Source: Lewinella sp. JB7 (GTDB lineage Bacteria; Bacteroidota; Bacteroidia; Chitinophagales; Saprospiraceae). Taken from it: a DNA stretch of 64,000 bases. Shown here in pieces: positions 1-7,955 of the stretch; position 1 is the first letter of the stretch; each line of letters begins with the position of its first letter. A model generated the notes under the pieces. The model made no database searches, was not told where the DNA came from, and saw nothing but the letters and a program-made list of their open reading frames with translations. The position numbers were made by a program, and so were the translations under genes. The stretch covers positions 186,001-250,000 of the forward strand of contig NZ_JANCTD010000006.1 in NCBI RefSeq assembly GCF_024297185.1. Direction: 5' to 3'.

Positions 1-708
1 ACCCACCTGACCGAAGTACTGGACATACCCGCCGAACGGGTACACTTCAAGGTACGTCAGCGGCAATCGGGAAACCGTCAGTACGAAAAGCTCGCAGCCA
101 GTCAGGAGGAATTTGCCGTCGCGGAATACGGTCGACAATTCCTCGTCAACCTGAGCGACTACCTGGATACCGGCCTCTTTCTCGACCACCGGGCTACGCG
201 GCGCATGGTCGGCGATCAATCCCGGCACAAACGCGTACTGAACCTGTTCGCCTACACCTGCTCCTTCGGCGTGTACGCGGCTACGGCCGGGGCCGGCCGG
301 GTCGACAATCTGGATCTGAGCAATACTTATCTGGATTGGGGCCGACGTAATTTCGAACGCAACGGGATCGATTCCCGTGATCACGGCTTTATCCGTGCCG
401 ATGCCCTCCAGTGGCTGGCCCAACCCGTCACGGAACGCTACGACATCATCGTGCTGGACCCACCCACCTTTTCCAATTCGAAAATGATGGCCGACGTACT
501 CGACACCCAGCGGGATCACGTCCGGTTGATCGAAGGATCCCTCTCCCGCCTCGCCGCGGGGGGGCGTCTGTACTTCAGCACGAACTACCGTAAATTCAAA
601 CTGGCCGACGAACTTGCCGGCCTTGCCCGGGAGATTACCGCCCAGACCCTACCCCCCGACTTTCGCAAGAAGAACCTCCACCGGTGCTGGGTCTTTGACG
701 TCGACTAA
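1..708 (+). CDS. 23S rRNA methyltransferase, RlmL/RlmK-type C-terminal domain (5' end outside window)
   Basis: The frame is open from base 1, so the gene starts before the window; 235 codons are visible. They match the RlmK (SAM-dependent 23S rRNA guanine-N7 methyltransferase) half of RlmL/RlmKL. Seen in order: a QYEKL segment with the FAVAEYG stretch, NLSDYLDTGLFLDHR (the family hallmark before the Rossmann fold), LNLFAYTCSFGVYAA (SAM-binding loop), NLDLSNTYLDW (acidic SAM contact), VLDPPTFSNSK (motif IV, DPPxFS type) and FSTNYRKF. It ends with the usual HRCW motif. Whether the N-terminal THUMP/RlmL half is present cannot be seen. It is the only gene here with an obvious housekeeping ribosome role and converges on the PorW gene 14 bases downstream. 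Confidence 0.9.
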   Translation, partial: THLTEVLDIPAERVHFKVRQRQSGNRQYEKLAASQEEFAVAEYGRQFLVNLSDYLDTGLFLDHRATRRMVGDQSRHKRVLNLFAYTCSFGVYAATAGAGRVDNLDLSNTYLDWGRRNFERNGIDSRDHGFIRADALQWLAQPVTERYDIIVLDPPTFSNSKMMADVLDTQRDHVRLIEGSLSRLAAGGRLYFSTNYRKFKLADELAGLAREITAQTLPPDFRKKNLHRCWVFDVD

Positions 709-722
709 CCACGCCGGATGCT

Positions 723-3700
723 TCAGTAGTGCTGCTCGAACCACTCCCCGTACCCGGCGAAGGAGCGGGCCTTGAGGATCTCGCGGTAGTTCGTTTGGGA
801 AACCGGGTACAGCTGGTAGGCCTGCCCGCTATCGGCCAAAAATTCGCCCGTGTTCTTCCGGGCGATCTCGTAGTAGTCCATGGCTTCGCTACCGCTCTTG
901 AAGCGGCGCATGACCAGTACGGGAGTTTCGTTGTCCTGCCCGATGAAGATAGGAGTCGAGCGTAAGCGGTCCAGCTTGTTGTACTTCTGGTTGTAGGTTT
1001 CCAGTTCGACCTTCAGCTCGTTGAGGGGGGCGTTGCTGTTGTCGAATACGACAAGCACGTAGTGGATTTCGTCCATGCTCTCCCGGAAGCTTGTCTCGCC
1101 GGCGGTGACGGCACGGCCGGGCAAACGGGCGCCGCTCTCGCCCAGCAACCGCAGAATCTCCCGGGCGCGGATCTGTTCCGGGCTGCCGTCGTGATCGGCG
1201 ACTACTTGCTGGAGGGCGGTTACGTAGGCCGCACGTCCCTGGAGCTTGCCCGCCACCATGGCACGCAGCAGTTCGTACCGGGCCCGCAGGGGGTGGTCTC
1301 CGGGCAGGGCGGGCAGGGCCGAGGCGATAAGCTGCTCGGACTGCTGGTAATCGTTGCGCTCGAAGGCTGCATAAGCCGTCTCGTACTCGCGGGTGCGGCG
1401 GCCTTCCTCGCCCACCAGTTCGGCCGCGTAGGAAGGATCGTTGGTCAGACGGGCAAATTTGCTGTCGGGGTACTTCCGGTTCAGTTCTCCGGCGTAGCGC
1501 TGGGCGTCGGCGACGTTGCCCTCCCGTTTGTGGAGCAGATAGAGGTAATACCAGCTTTCGGCTTCGTGGGTTGAGCCCGGATAGCGCGTATTCAGTTGGG
1601 TAAAGGCGTCGATGGCCCGGGGATTATCCTCCAGGCGATCCCGGTACTCCCGTCCGAGATTGAAGTAGGCCGCGGCGAGTTCGTCGCGCGTGGCGGTCTG
1701 GGTGGCTTCGTCGGTAGGGATATCGGCCAGGATGGCGTTGATCTCGTCCTCGGTGGCCAGCTGCACTTCGCGGCGGGTAGGGTCGCCGGGTGCGAGGTCG
1801 CCCTCGTCGGTGAAGAGTCCGGCGTCGGTTCGGTTGCTGCGTCGCCAGTTATCCTCCAGGGAGCGGTCGCCCCAGCGGCGGCTGAAGTCGCGGCCGCCCC
1901 GGCGGATCATCTGATCGTTGTAGCCCCAGAAGCTGCTGCCCGACAGGGTGGAGGCCGAAGCGGCGGCGTTGGCAACCGGCAGGCTACCCTGGGTAGCGGG
2001 GGTGCTGTAATTAGCCGCGGAGTTGGTAGCCCGGCGGAGTTCGAAGACCTCCTCGGCCCAGCTGCGGCGATCGGCATCCGGGAGGGTGCCGATGCGCAGG
2101 AGACTGTCCTTGAGGGTAATTTCCTGGATGTTGGTGGCAATGCCCGTGAGCCGGTCCCGGCGATCGGTGGTGCCCACGTAACGGCTGTCCGCGGGTCCCA
2201 TCACCTGGAGGGTGCTGTCGTAGTAGAGTTTCGCCCCCAGGTAATCCCCCGATTCGTAGGCCATATCGCCCAGTAGCTGGTAGGCTTCGGTACGGGTAGC
2301 TCCGCCGCCGCTGGGGCTGTCGAGGGCCCGACGCAGATACCGGGAACCGGCGGCTTCGTCCCCGTCCCGGAGCGCGATGCCGGCCATGGAGTACAGGATC
2401 TGGCTTTCGTAGTCGCGATTTTTCTCCTCCTTCACCATCCGCTCGAGTTCGCGCAGGGCGTCGGCGGAGGTCCCGCCACCGCTCAGGTAGGCATTCTGGG
2501 CCATGTTGATGCGGGCACCGAGTTCAAATTCGTAGGCGGGCTTACTGGCCACCACCTGCCGGAAAGCGTCGAGGGCGGAGCCCGGCTGGCTGAGTTCCTG
2601 GTAGAGCTGACCGGCGATGTAGTAGTAGCGGGCCCGCTCGTTGCGTTCTTCGGCGACATCGGCGGCGGCCTCCAGAAAGGGAATAGCTTCCTCCAACCGC
2701 TCCTGCTCGAGGTAGAGGTAGGCCTGCACGGCGATGGCCTTACGGCGTACGTCGGCGTAGGTACCCCGGTCGTTGCGCAGGTCTTCGAGGATGATCTGGG
2801 CGCGGTCGAAATTATCCCGCTTTATGAGCGTCCAGGCGAGCCATAGTCTGCTTTCCTGGAAGGCCGGGCGGTGTTTGAGTAGGTAACTGCCAGACTTCTT
2901 GCCGTACTCACCGCCGGAGGCATCGGCCTCGTTGCGGTTGCTGAAAATGGAGATCATGCCGATGGGGCCCTCCTCCATGTCCGCCGTATCGTCTTCGGCG
3001 AGCGCTTCCGGCTCATTTTCCAGTCCTTCGGCGCGGGTGGTGTCTACGGGCGTTTTCGTCGGCAGGCGAATGCCCTTCTTCCGGGCGCGAATTTTGGCCT
3101 TTCGTTCCCGTTCGCGTTCCTTCTGGGCGGCCTTCGCTTCCTTTTCCCGTTGCTTGATGGTACGCTGGCGTTCGCGCTGGGCGTCGCGGCGGGCCCGCAG
3201 GCGATCGCGGCGGTTCTGCGTCTGACTGGTGGCTACTTCGCGGCGGCTTTCGAACTCGTCCTCCTCCGTTTCTTCGGAGCTCCCCTTCTTCCCCTTACGA
3301 CGTTCGGGGCGCGGGCGGAATTCGTTGACGGTAAAGTTGAGGGTCCGCTCGGCGCCTTCGTAATCCTGCTTCAGCAACTGCGCCTGCCCGACGAGCAGGT
3401 AGCTGTCGTCGGTCCAGTTGCTGTAGGGGTGCTTTTTGACCACGATGGCAACCTTCTCGATGGCGCGATCCAGCTCGGCAGCGACGGCACTGGGATTGTC
3501 GACGGCCAGGAAGGGGAACATCTCCAGCCGCTGGTTGTAGTTGTCGGCGTGTTGCTCGTTGAGGGCGAGGAGACTTTCGTCCATGATCTCGCGGGCGTTG
3601 AAGTAGCCGTTGAAGTGAGCGTTCATGTTGTGCCACGCCCGGGCGACGATCCCCTGATCTTCGCGGCTCTTCGTGGACGAGCAAGCGGTCAGGACCAGTT

Positions 3701-3743
3701 GCAGGACCAACAGTAGCAGGAAAAGCTGCGTTATCTTCTTCAA
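723..3743 (-). CDS. porW: PorW/SprE-like T9SS lipoprotein with TPR repeats
   Basis: Predicted outer-membrane/periplasmic lipoprotein of the type IX secretion and gliding machinery. A TTG start at 3743 gives a textbook lipoprotein signal (KKITQLFLLLLVLQLVLTAC; lipobox LTAC); a GTG at 3776 would add 11 residues. The HNMNAHFNGYFNA segment after the signal is typical of PorW/SprE. The rest is TPR-like helical repeats (YYIAGQLYQELSQPGSALDAF; SWYYLYLLHKREGNVADAQRYA) and a conserved-looking C-terminal domain ending GYGEWFEQHY. At about 1,000 residues it is longer than most family members I know. Part of the excess is a very charged Arg/Glu/Lys-rich segment at about residues 155-235, probably a helix or linker. 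It supports the Bacteroidota assignment. Function is inferred by family resemblance. Confidence 0.85.
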   Translation of the reverse strand: MKKITQLFLLLLVLQLVLTACSSTKSREDQGIVARAWHNMNAHFNGYFNAREIMDESLLALNEQHADNYNQRLEMFPFLAVDNPSAVAAELDRAIEKVAIVVKKHPYSNWTDDSYLLVGQAQLLKQDYEGAERTLNFTVNEFRPRPERRKGKKGSSEETEEDEFESRREVATSQTQNRRDRLRARRDAQRERQRTIKQREKEAKAAQKERERERKAKIRARKKGIRLPTKTPVDTTRAEGLENEPEALAEDDTADMEEGPIGMISIFSNRNEADASGGEYGKKSGSYLLKHRPAFQESRLWLAWTLIKRDNFDRAQIILEDLRNDRGTYADVRRKAIAVQAYLYLEQERLEEAIPFLEAAADVAEERNERARYYYIAGQLYQELSQPGSALDAFRQVVASKPAYEFELGARINMAQNAYLSGGGTSADALRELERMVKEEKNRDYESQILYSMAGIALRDGDEAAGSRYLRRALDSPSGGGATRTEAYQLLGDMAYESGDYLGAKLYYDSTLQVMGPADSRYVGTTDRRDRLTGIATNIQEITLKDSLLRIGTLPDADRRSWAEEVFELRRATNSAANYSTPATQGSLPVANAAASASTLSGSSFWGYNDQMIRRGGRDFSRRWGDRSLEDNWRRSNRTDAGLFTDEGDLAPGDPTRREVQLATEDEINAILADIPTDEATQTATRDELAAAYFNLGREYRDRLEDNPRAIDAFTQLNTRYPGSTHEAESWYYLYLLHKREGNVADAQRYAGELNRKYPDSKFARLTNDPSYAAELVGEEGRRTREYETAYAAFERNDYQQSEQLIASALPALPGDHPLRARYELLRAMVAGKLQGRAAYVTALQQVVADHDGSPEQIRAREILRLLGESGARLPGRAVTAGETSFRESMDEIHYVLVVFDNSNAPLNELKVELETYNQKYNKLDRLRSTPIFIGQDNETPVLVMRRFKSGSEAMDYYEIARKNTGEFLADSGQAYQLYPVSQTNYREILKARSFAGYGEWFEQHY

Positions 3744-3912
3744 ATTCGTTTGTTCTTTAGGTCTGCCACGGCGCACGCCCGGATAACGGATCTACCCTAC
3801 CGGACGTTGAATTGCTTAGGGCAAACGCCGTCTGCTCCGGGGAAAGTGCCCCAAAGGCTTGCTTTATTGTACGCTACCTTGCACCCGCGGGCCCGCCCAA
3901 AATAAAGATAAG

Positions 3913-4815
3913 ATGCAGGAAAATAAGGCAAAAGCGAACCGTTGGCGGCGGCTGAAGGACCGAAGCCGGGCGGAGTACCAACTGCTGGTGCGCGACGTCA
4001 AGAACTACGAGGAAATTGCCAGCTACCACCTGACGCCCCTGAACCTCTACTTCCTTCTGTCGACCCTACTCCTGGTGGTGGCCGCGCTGGTGTTCCTGCT
4101 CATCACCTTCACCCCCCTGCGCGAGTACATCCCCGGCTACGGCAACGTGGTGGAGCGACAGGAACTGGAGGAACTCGAGTCTATGGTCGGCGAACTGAGC
4201 GACCTGGTGGAAGCCCAGGATCTCTACATCAACAATCTGAAGCGCACGGTGCTGGGAGAAGCCATCACGGCCGACAGCATCGACCAGAGCGACGCGGTGG
4301 GAATCCCGGAAGAGGTGACCGCCCTGCCCCCCTCGGAAGCCGAAATTCAGCTGCGCCGCGAACTGGAGCAGGAAAGAAACGGACAGCTACGGCCCACCGC
4401 GACGGCCCCTCCCCCACTCCCCGTGACGGATGTCGTGTCCCTGGCGCAGGTGTACCTCGTCGCGCCGGTAAACGGGGAGGTGAGTGCATCCTTCAACCTC
4501 ACCTCCGAACATACCGGAGTGGATATCCTGGCGCCCCAGAATACGGCCATCAAGGCTACCCGCGCCGGCATCGTATTCATGTCGGAGTTCACGAACGCCC
4601 ACGGCAACGTCATCGGCATTCAGCACGACAACAACCTCATCAGCTTCTACAAGCATAATTCACAGCTTCTCAAACAGGTCGGCGACCGCGTCAAGGCCGG
4701 GGAGGCCATCGCCATCATCGGCAACACGGGTACCCAGAGTACGGGACCCCACCTGCACTTCGAGCTCTGGCACGAGGGACGGGCGGTGGACCCGGGGGAG
4801 TATATTAGTTTTTGA
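3913..4815 (+). CDS. Membrane-anchored M23 family (LytM-type) metallopeptidase
   Basis: Predicted inner-membrane protein with a periplasmic peptidoglycan endopeptidase domain. The chosen ATG at 3913 gives 300 residues; a TTG at 3859 is possible but adds an unlikely leader. Layout: basic cytoplasmic N-terminus, one transmembrane helix (LYFLLSTLLLVVAALVFLLI, about residues 45-70), a coiled-coil-like Glu/Leu-rich stretch (VVERQELEELESMVGELSDL), a Pro-rich linker, then the peptidase domain. The zinc ligands are present: HTGVD at about 200-204 and HLH at about 280-282, so the enzyme is probably active, unlike degenerate EnvC/NlpD-type members. It is divergently placed from the PorW gene and convergent with the transporter at 4840. 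Such proteins act in cell-wall remodelling; the substrate is not evident. Confidence 0.88.
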   Translation: MQENKAKANRWRRLKDRSRAEYQLLVRDVKNYEEIASYHLTPLNLYFLLSTLLLVVAALVFLLITFTPLREYIPGYGNVVERQELEELESMVGELSDLVEAQDLYINNLKRTVLGEAITADSIDQSDAVGIPEEVTALPPSEAEIQLRRELEQERNGQLRPTATAPPPLPVTDVVSLAQVYLVAPVNGEVSASFNLTSEHTGVDILAPQNTAIKATRAGIVFMSEFTNAHGNVIGIQHDNNLISFYKHNSQLLKQVGDRVKAGEAIAIIGNTGTQSTGPHLHFELWHEGRAVDPGEYISF

Positions 4816-4839
4816 AGACGAGTGGATGGGGGGGATGAC

Positions 4840-6471
4840 CTAGCTCAGCATATTATACAGCAACTGCACGGCCAGGATCTTGCCGATGAGGACGACGGGT
4901 AGCATGCGGGTGTAGCCGATGGTGGGATACTTGTTGCCGGCCTGCTCCACCGCGAACTCGAGGACGGCGGGCTGACTGCCGACCATGCCGCCGAGAAAGC
5001 TGAAGGGGATGCGCAACAGACGGTAACCGACCACGATCGTGGCCGCGGTAGTGATGAGGGCAATCGCGCCACCGGCGAGAAACAGCTTAGGACCGAGATC
5101 GGTCTGCAGGGTCTGGTAGAAGGTCTGGCCGGAGCGGATACCGATGCCCGCGAGCAGGAAGATGAGGCCGAGTTGCCGGAGGGTAAGGTTGGCACCGTAG
5201 GGTAAGGTCCAGAGTATGGGACCGGTACGCCGCAGCTGACCGAGCAGGAGCGCGACGATCAGGGGGCCGCCCGCGAAGCCCAAACTGAAAGAATAGCCGC
5301 CGGGCAGGGCGAAGGTGATCATGCCGAGGAGAAGACCCAGGGTGATGCCCAGGCCGAAGGAAAGCAGGTTGACGCGGGAGAGCGCCTCGTAGCTGTTGCC
5401 GAACACGCGGAAGACCTCCGGCAGGTCATTGCGGTGGGCTACCAGCAGGATACGGTCGCCGAGTTCGAGCACCGTGTCGCCGCTGGCGAGCAGGTCCATG
5501 TCACCCCGTTGCACGCGCGTGATGAGGACATTGAACTTTTCCTGCAGATTGAGGGAGGCAATGGTCTTGCCCGCGATCTCATCGTTGGATACGAAGATGC
5601 GACGCACGTCGAAGATCGACCGGTCGTGATTGAGCTGCCCCTCTACGGCCGGACCTACGAGGGGGGCGATTTCGTCGATGGCGTCGCGGGGCCCCACTAG
5701 TACGATGAGGTCGCCGTACTCGGGTCGGCTGTCCCAGGTGGTGAGGGTGGTCTGCCCTTCGTGCATCATGCGACCGAAGGCCACGCCCGCCGGGTGGCGA
5801 CGGCGGAACTCCCGCAGGGTGTGCCCCGCCAGATCCGGATGCTCGACGCGGAAGGTCCGGCTGACGAGTTCCTCCCCCATCGGGTACTCCTTCTGGAGGG
5901 TACGGAACTCCGCCGCGTAATCGATACGGTACAGGCGTTGGAGGGCAAACAGACCGAGCATCACGCCCAGTACCCCGAGTGGATAGGCCAGTGAGTAGCC
6001 GACTACCGCCTGCTGGCTCATGACGTCCCGCCCGTCCACCGGCGCGTTTTTCTGAATGGCGTCGAGCAGACCGGCCAGGGCGGGAGTATTGGTGCTGGCC
6101 CCGGCGTAGAGCCCGCTGGTGGTTGCCGCATCGAAGGCGAACCACTGACCGACCCCGTAAGCGAGCAGGGCGGACAGCAAAACGGTGCCCGTGGCGAAGT
6201 AGATGTCGCGGAAACCGTTGCGGCGAAAGCTGGCGAAGAAGGCCGGGGCGGAGCTCAGACCGACGGTATAGACGAAGATCGCCAGCCCCAGAAAGATGAT
6301 AAACTGCGGCACTTCCAGTCCGGGATCGAGGGCTCCGAAGCCCAGTCCGACGAAGAGTACCGCCGCGACCCCCAGTTTAAATCCACGCACCCGTACTTCC
6401 CCCAGGCCGTAGCCGATGGCCATCACGGCGAAGAGCAGGAGCAGGGGATTCGTGGACAGTAGCTCGATCAT
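4840..6471 (-). CDS. AspT/YidE/YbjL-family transporter with two TrkA-C domains
   Basis: 543 residues in the arrangement of the aspartate:alanine exchanger (AAEx) family: about five N-terminal membrane helices (LLLLFAVMAIGYGLGEVRVRG; FIIFLGLAIFVYTVGL), a central cytoplasmic region with two RCK_C/TrkA-C-like domains (about 190-280 and 290-370; GDLIVLVGPRDAI and GDRILLVAHRNDL), then a second membrane half (LGLIFLLAGIGIRSGQ; VGSQPAVLEFAVEQAG). This is the YidE/YbjL type common in Bacteroidota, whose substrate is usually unknown. The start codon lies only three bases after the stop of the flippase gene, so it is probably transcribed as the last gene of the polysaccharide run, though nothing in the protein suggests a glycan substrate. 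Confidence 0.88.
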   Translation of the reverse strand: MIELLSTNPLLLLFAVMAIGYGLGEVRVRGFKLGVAAVLFVGLGFGALDPGLEVPQFIIFLGLAIFVYTVGLSSAPAFFASFRRNGFRDIYFATGTVLLSALLAYGVGQWFAFDAATTSGLYAGASTNTPALAGLLDAIQKNAPVDGRDVMSQQAVVGYSLAYPLGVLGVMLGLFALQRLYRIDYAAEFRTLQKEYPMGEELVSRTFRVEHPDLAGHTLREFRRRHPAGVAFGRMMHEGQTTLTTWDSRPEYGDLIVLVGPRDAIDEIAPLVGPAVEGQLNHDRSIFDVRRIFVSNDEIAGKTIASLNLQEKFNVLITRVQRGDMDLLASGDTVLELGDRILLVAHRNDLPEVFRVFGNSYEALSRVNLLSFGLGITLGLLLGMITFALPGGYSFSLGFAGGPLIVALLLGQLRRTGPILWTLPYGANLTLRQLGLIFLLAGIGIRSGQTFYQTLQTDLGPKLFLAGGAIALITTAATIVVGYRLLRIPFSFLGGMVGSQPAVLEFAVEQAGNKYPTIGYTRMLPVVLIGKILAVQLLYNMLS

Positions 6472-6474
6472 GCG

Positions 6475-7953
6475 TCAGGTGAACATCTTTCCGACCCCAT
6501 TAGTCAACAACCGCCGCAGGGCCGGCACCCCGTTGGTGAAGCGCAGATAGCCGAAAAAGAGTAGGCACACGAGGCTTCCCCGCACAATTACCTGCACCGA
6601 TGAGCGGGCATTCAGGGGCAGGAACCAGGCCGCGAGTCCACAGCCTACGAGTACGAGCGTCGTGTACAACAGGCTCATTGTCAGGGGCTGCAGTCGCATC
6701 TTCCAGTACACGAAGCCCACCTTCAGAATGTTGTAGAGGAGTAAAGAGACCAGGGTCGACAGTGCCGCGCCGGTCATGCCGTAGCCCAGCACGGCGATGA
6801 ATAAATAATTGAGAAAAACATTCAGTACGCCCAGGATAAGCACTAGAATAACGTTCCAGCGGTAGTAGTCCGTCATACCGATCAGGTTGCCGTTGATGCT
6901 GGTCATGAGGTCGAACAGCTGCGCCCCGCCGAGCAGCAATACGGAGGCGTACCCGATGCGGTAGGCCTCCAGTCCGTCGGTCAGGTTGTACACGTAGGGC
7001 ATGCAGACGACCGCCCCGACGTAGATGAGTCCGCCCACCGCGTAGAGGACCATGGCCGACTCCCGGTACAGAAATCCGAGGTGTGACAGATCCCGCTCCC
7101 GCCAGGCCCGGGCCACGATCGGCGAGGTGATGGCGTTGATGGCCACCGTGGGAATGATGATCACGTTCATGACGTACTTGGCGATCGCGTAGATGCCGGT
7201 GTCGACGTCCCCCAGAAAGGTATTGATGCTCACCGTATCCAACTGGGCAGCCAGCCGTGACCCGATGGCCCCGAAGACGCTGTACACGGCGAGCCCGTAC
7301 AACTCCCTGACGCGTACCCCGTCCAGGTCCAGACTCCCCCACCCCAGATGCAGTACGCCCAGTCGCCAGGCGTACAGCAGGAGTCCGAGCGCCGACGAGC
7401 CGTACAGCACCACCAGCCACCCGTCTACCTGGCGGTCGGACAGGTAGCCGTAGACCGCGGCCAGTACCAGCACCGGTGCCCCTACCTTGATCAGAAGATT
7501 GTTGAAGATCACCGGTAGCGCGATCCGCTGGAAATTGATCAGGTGGGAGGTGAAGATTCCGGCGTACACCAGGGTAGCGGAAATGCCGATGATGGTCCAG
7601 CGGCTGTTCTCCAGCACCCCCCGCCCCACCGCGAGCCGATCGCCGAGCAGCAGATTGAGGGCCACGATCACCAGCAGGGCGAGCGTGGAGACCACCAGGC
7701 TGCGGGTCAGTAGTTGCCCGGCGTTCCTTACCTCGTTCTCTCCCCGCAGGTAGGGCAGGTAGCGCACCATGACCGCCGGCGTACCGAGCAGCAACAGAGG
7801 CACCAGCAGGGTCGCGAAACTGACGATGCCGTCAATGTGCCCCTTCAACTCGACATCCAGGGGGTAGATGAGCAACTGGCTCACCGCCCCGATGGCCACC
7901 CCCAGCAGGGAAACCGCGTTATTTTTGATGGTCTGCCGACGGATGATCCCCAT
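6475..7953 (-). CDS. Wzx-like oligosaccharide flippase (polysaccharide biosynthesis protein)
   Basis: 492 residues of the MATE/MVF-like polysaccharide flippase family, expected to move undecaprenyl-linked oligosaccharide across the inner membrane. The start is ATG at 7953 (MGIIRRQTIKNNAVSLLGVA), two bases after the stop of the upstream gene. The frame is open further upstream, but that extension is Arg/Pro-rich and lies antisense to nothing useful, so it was rejected. At least twelve hydrophobic segments are visible, e.g. LATLLVPLLLLGTPAVMV-like and YSVFGAIGSRLAAQLDTVSI, with the family pattern of a conserved N-terminal QT(I/x)xN motif. It sits at the far end of the locus after two capsule-type transferases. 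It is a second candidate translocase besides the ABC exporter at 53830. Confidence 0.87.
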   Translation of the reverse strand: MGIIRRQTIKNNAVSLLGVAIGAVSQLLIYPLDVELKGHIDGIVSFATLLVPLLLLGTPAVMVRYLPYLRGENEVRNAGQLLTRSLVVSTLALLVIVALNLLLGDRLAVGRGVLENSRWTIIGISATLVYAGIFTSHLINFQRIALPVIFNNLLIKVGAPVLVLAAVYGYLSDRQVDGWLVVLYGSSALGLLLYAWRLGVLHLGWGSLDLDGVRVRELYGLAVYSVFGAIGSRLAAQLDTVSINTFLGDVDTGIYAIAKYVMNVIIIPTVAINAITSPIVARAWRERDLSHLGFLYRESAMVLYAVGGLIYVGAVVCMPYVYNLTDGLEAYRIGYASVLLLGGAQLFDLMTSINGNLIGMTDYYRWNVILVLILGVLNVFLNYLFIAVLGYGMTGAALSTLVSLLLYNILKVGFVYWKMRLQPLTMSLLYTTLVLVGCGLAAWFLPLNARSSVQVIVRGSLVCLLFFGYLRFTNGVPALRRLLTNGVGKMFT

Positions 7954-7955
7954 AC

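Noticed and set aside
4816-4839. Terminator between the convergent peptidase and transporter genes
   Set aside because: The 24 bases hold no stem or U-tract.
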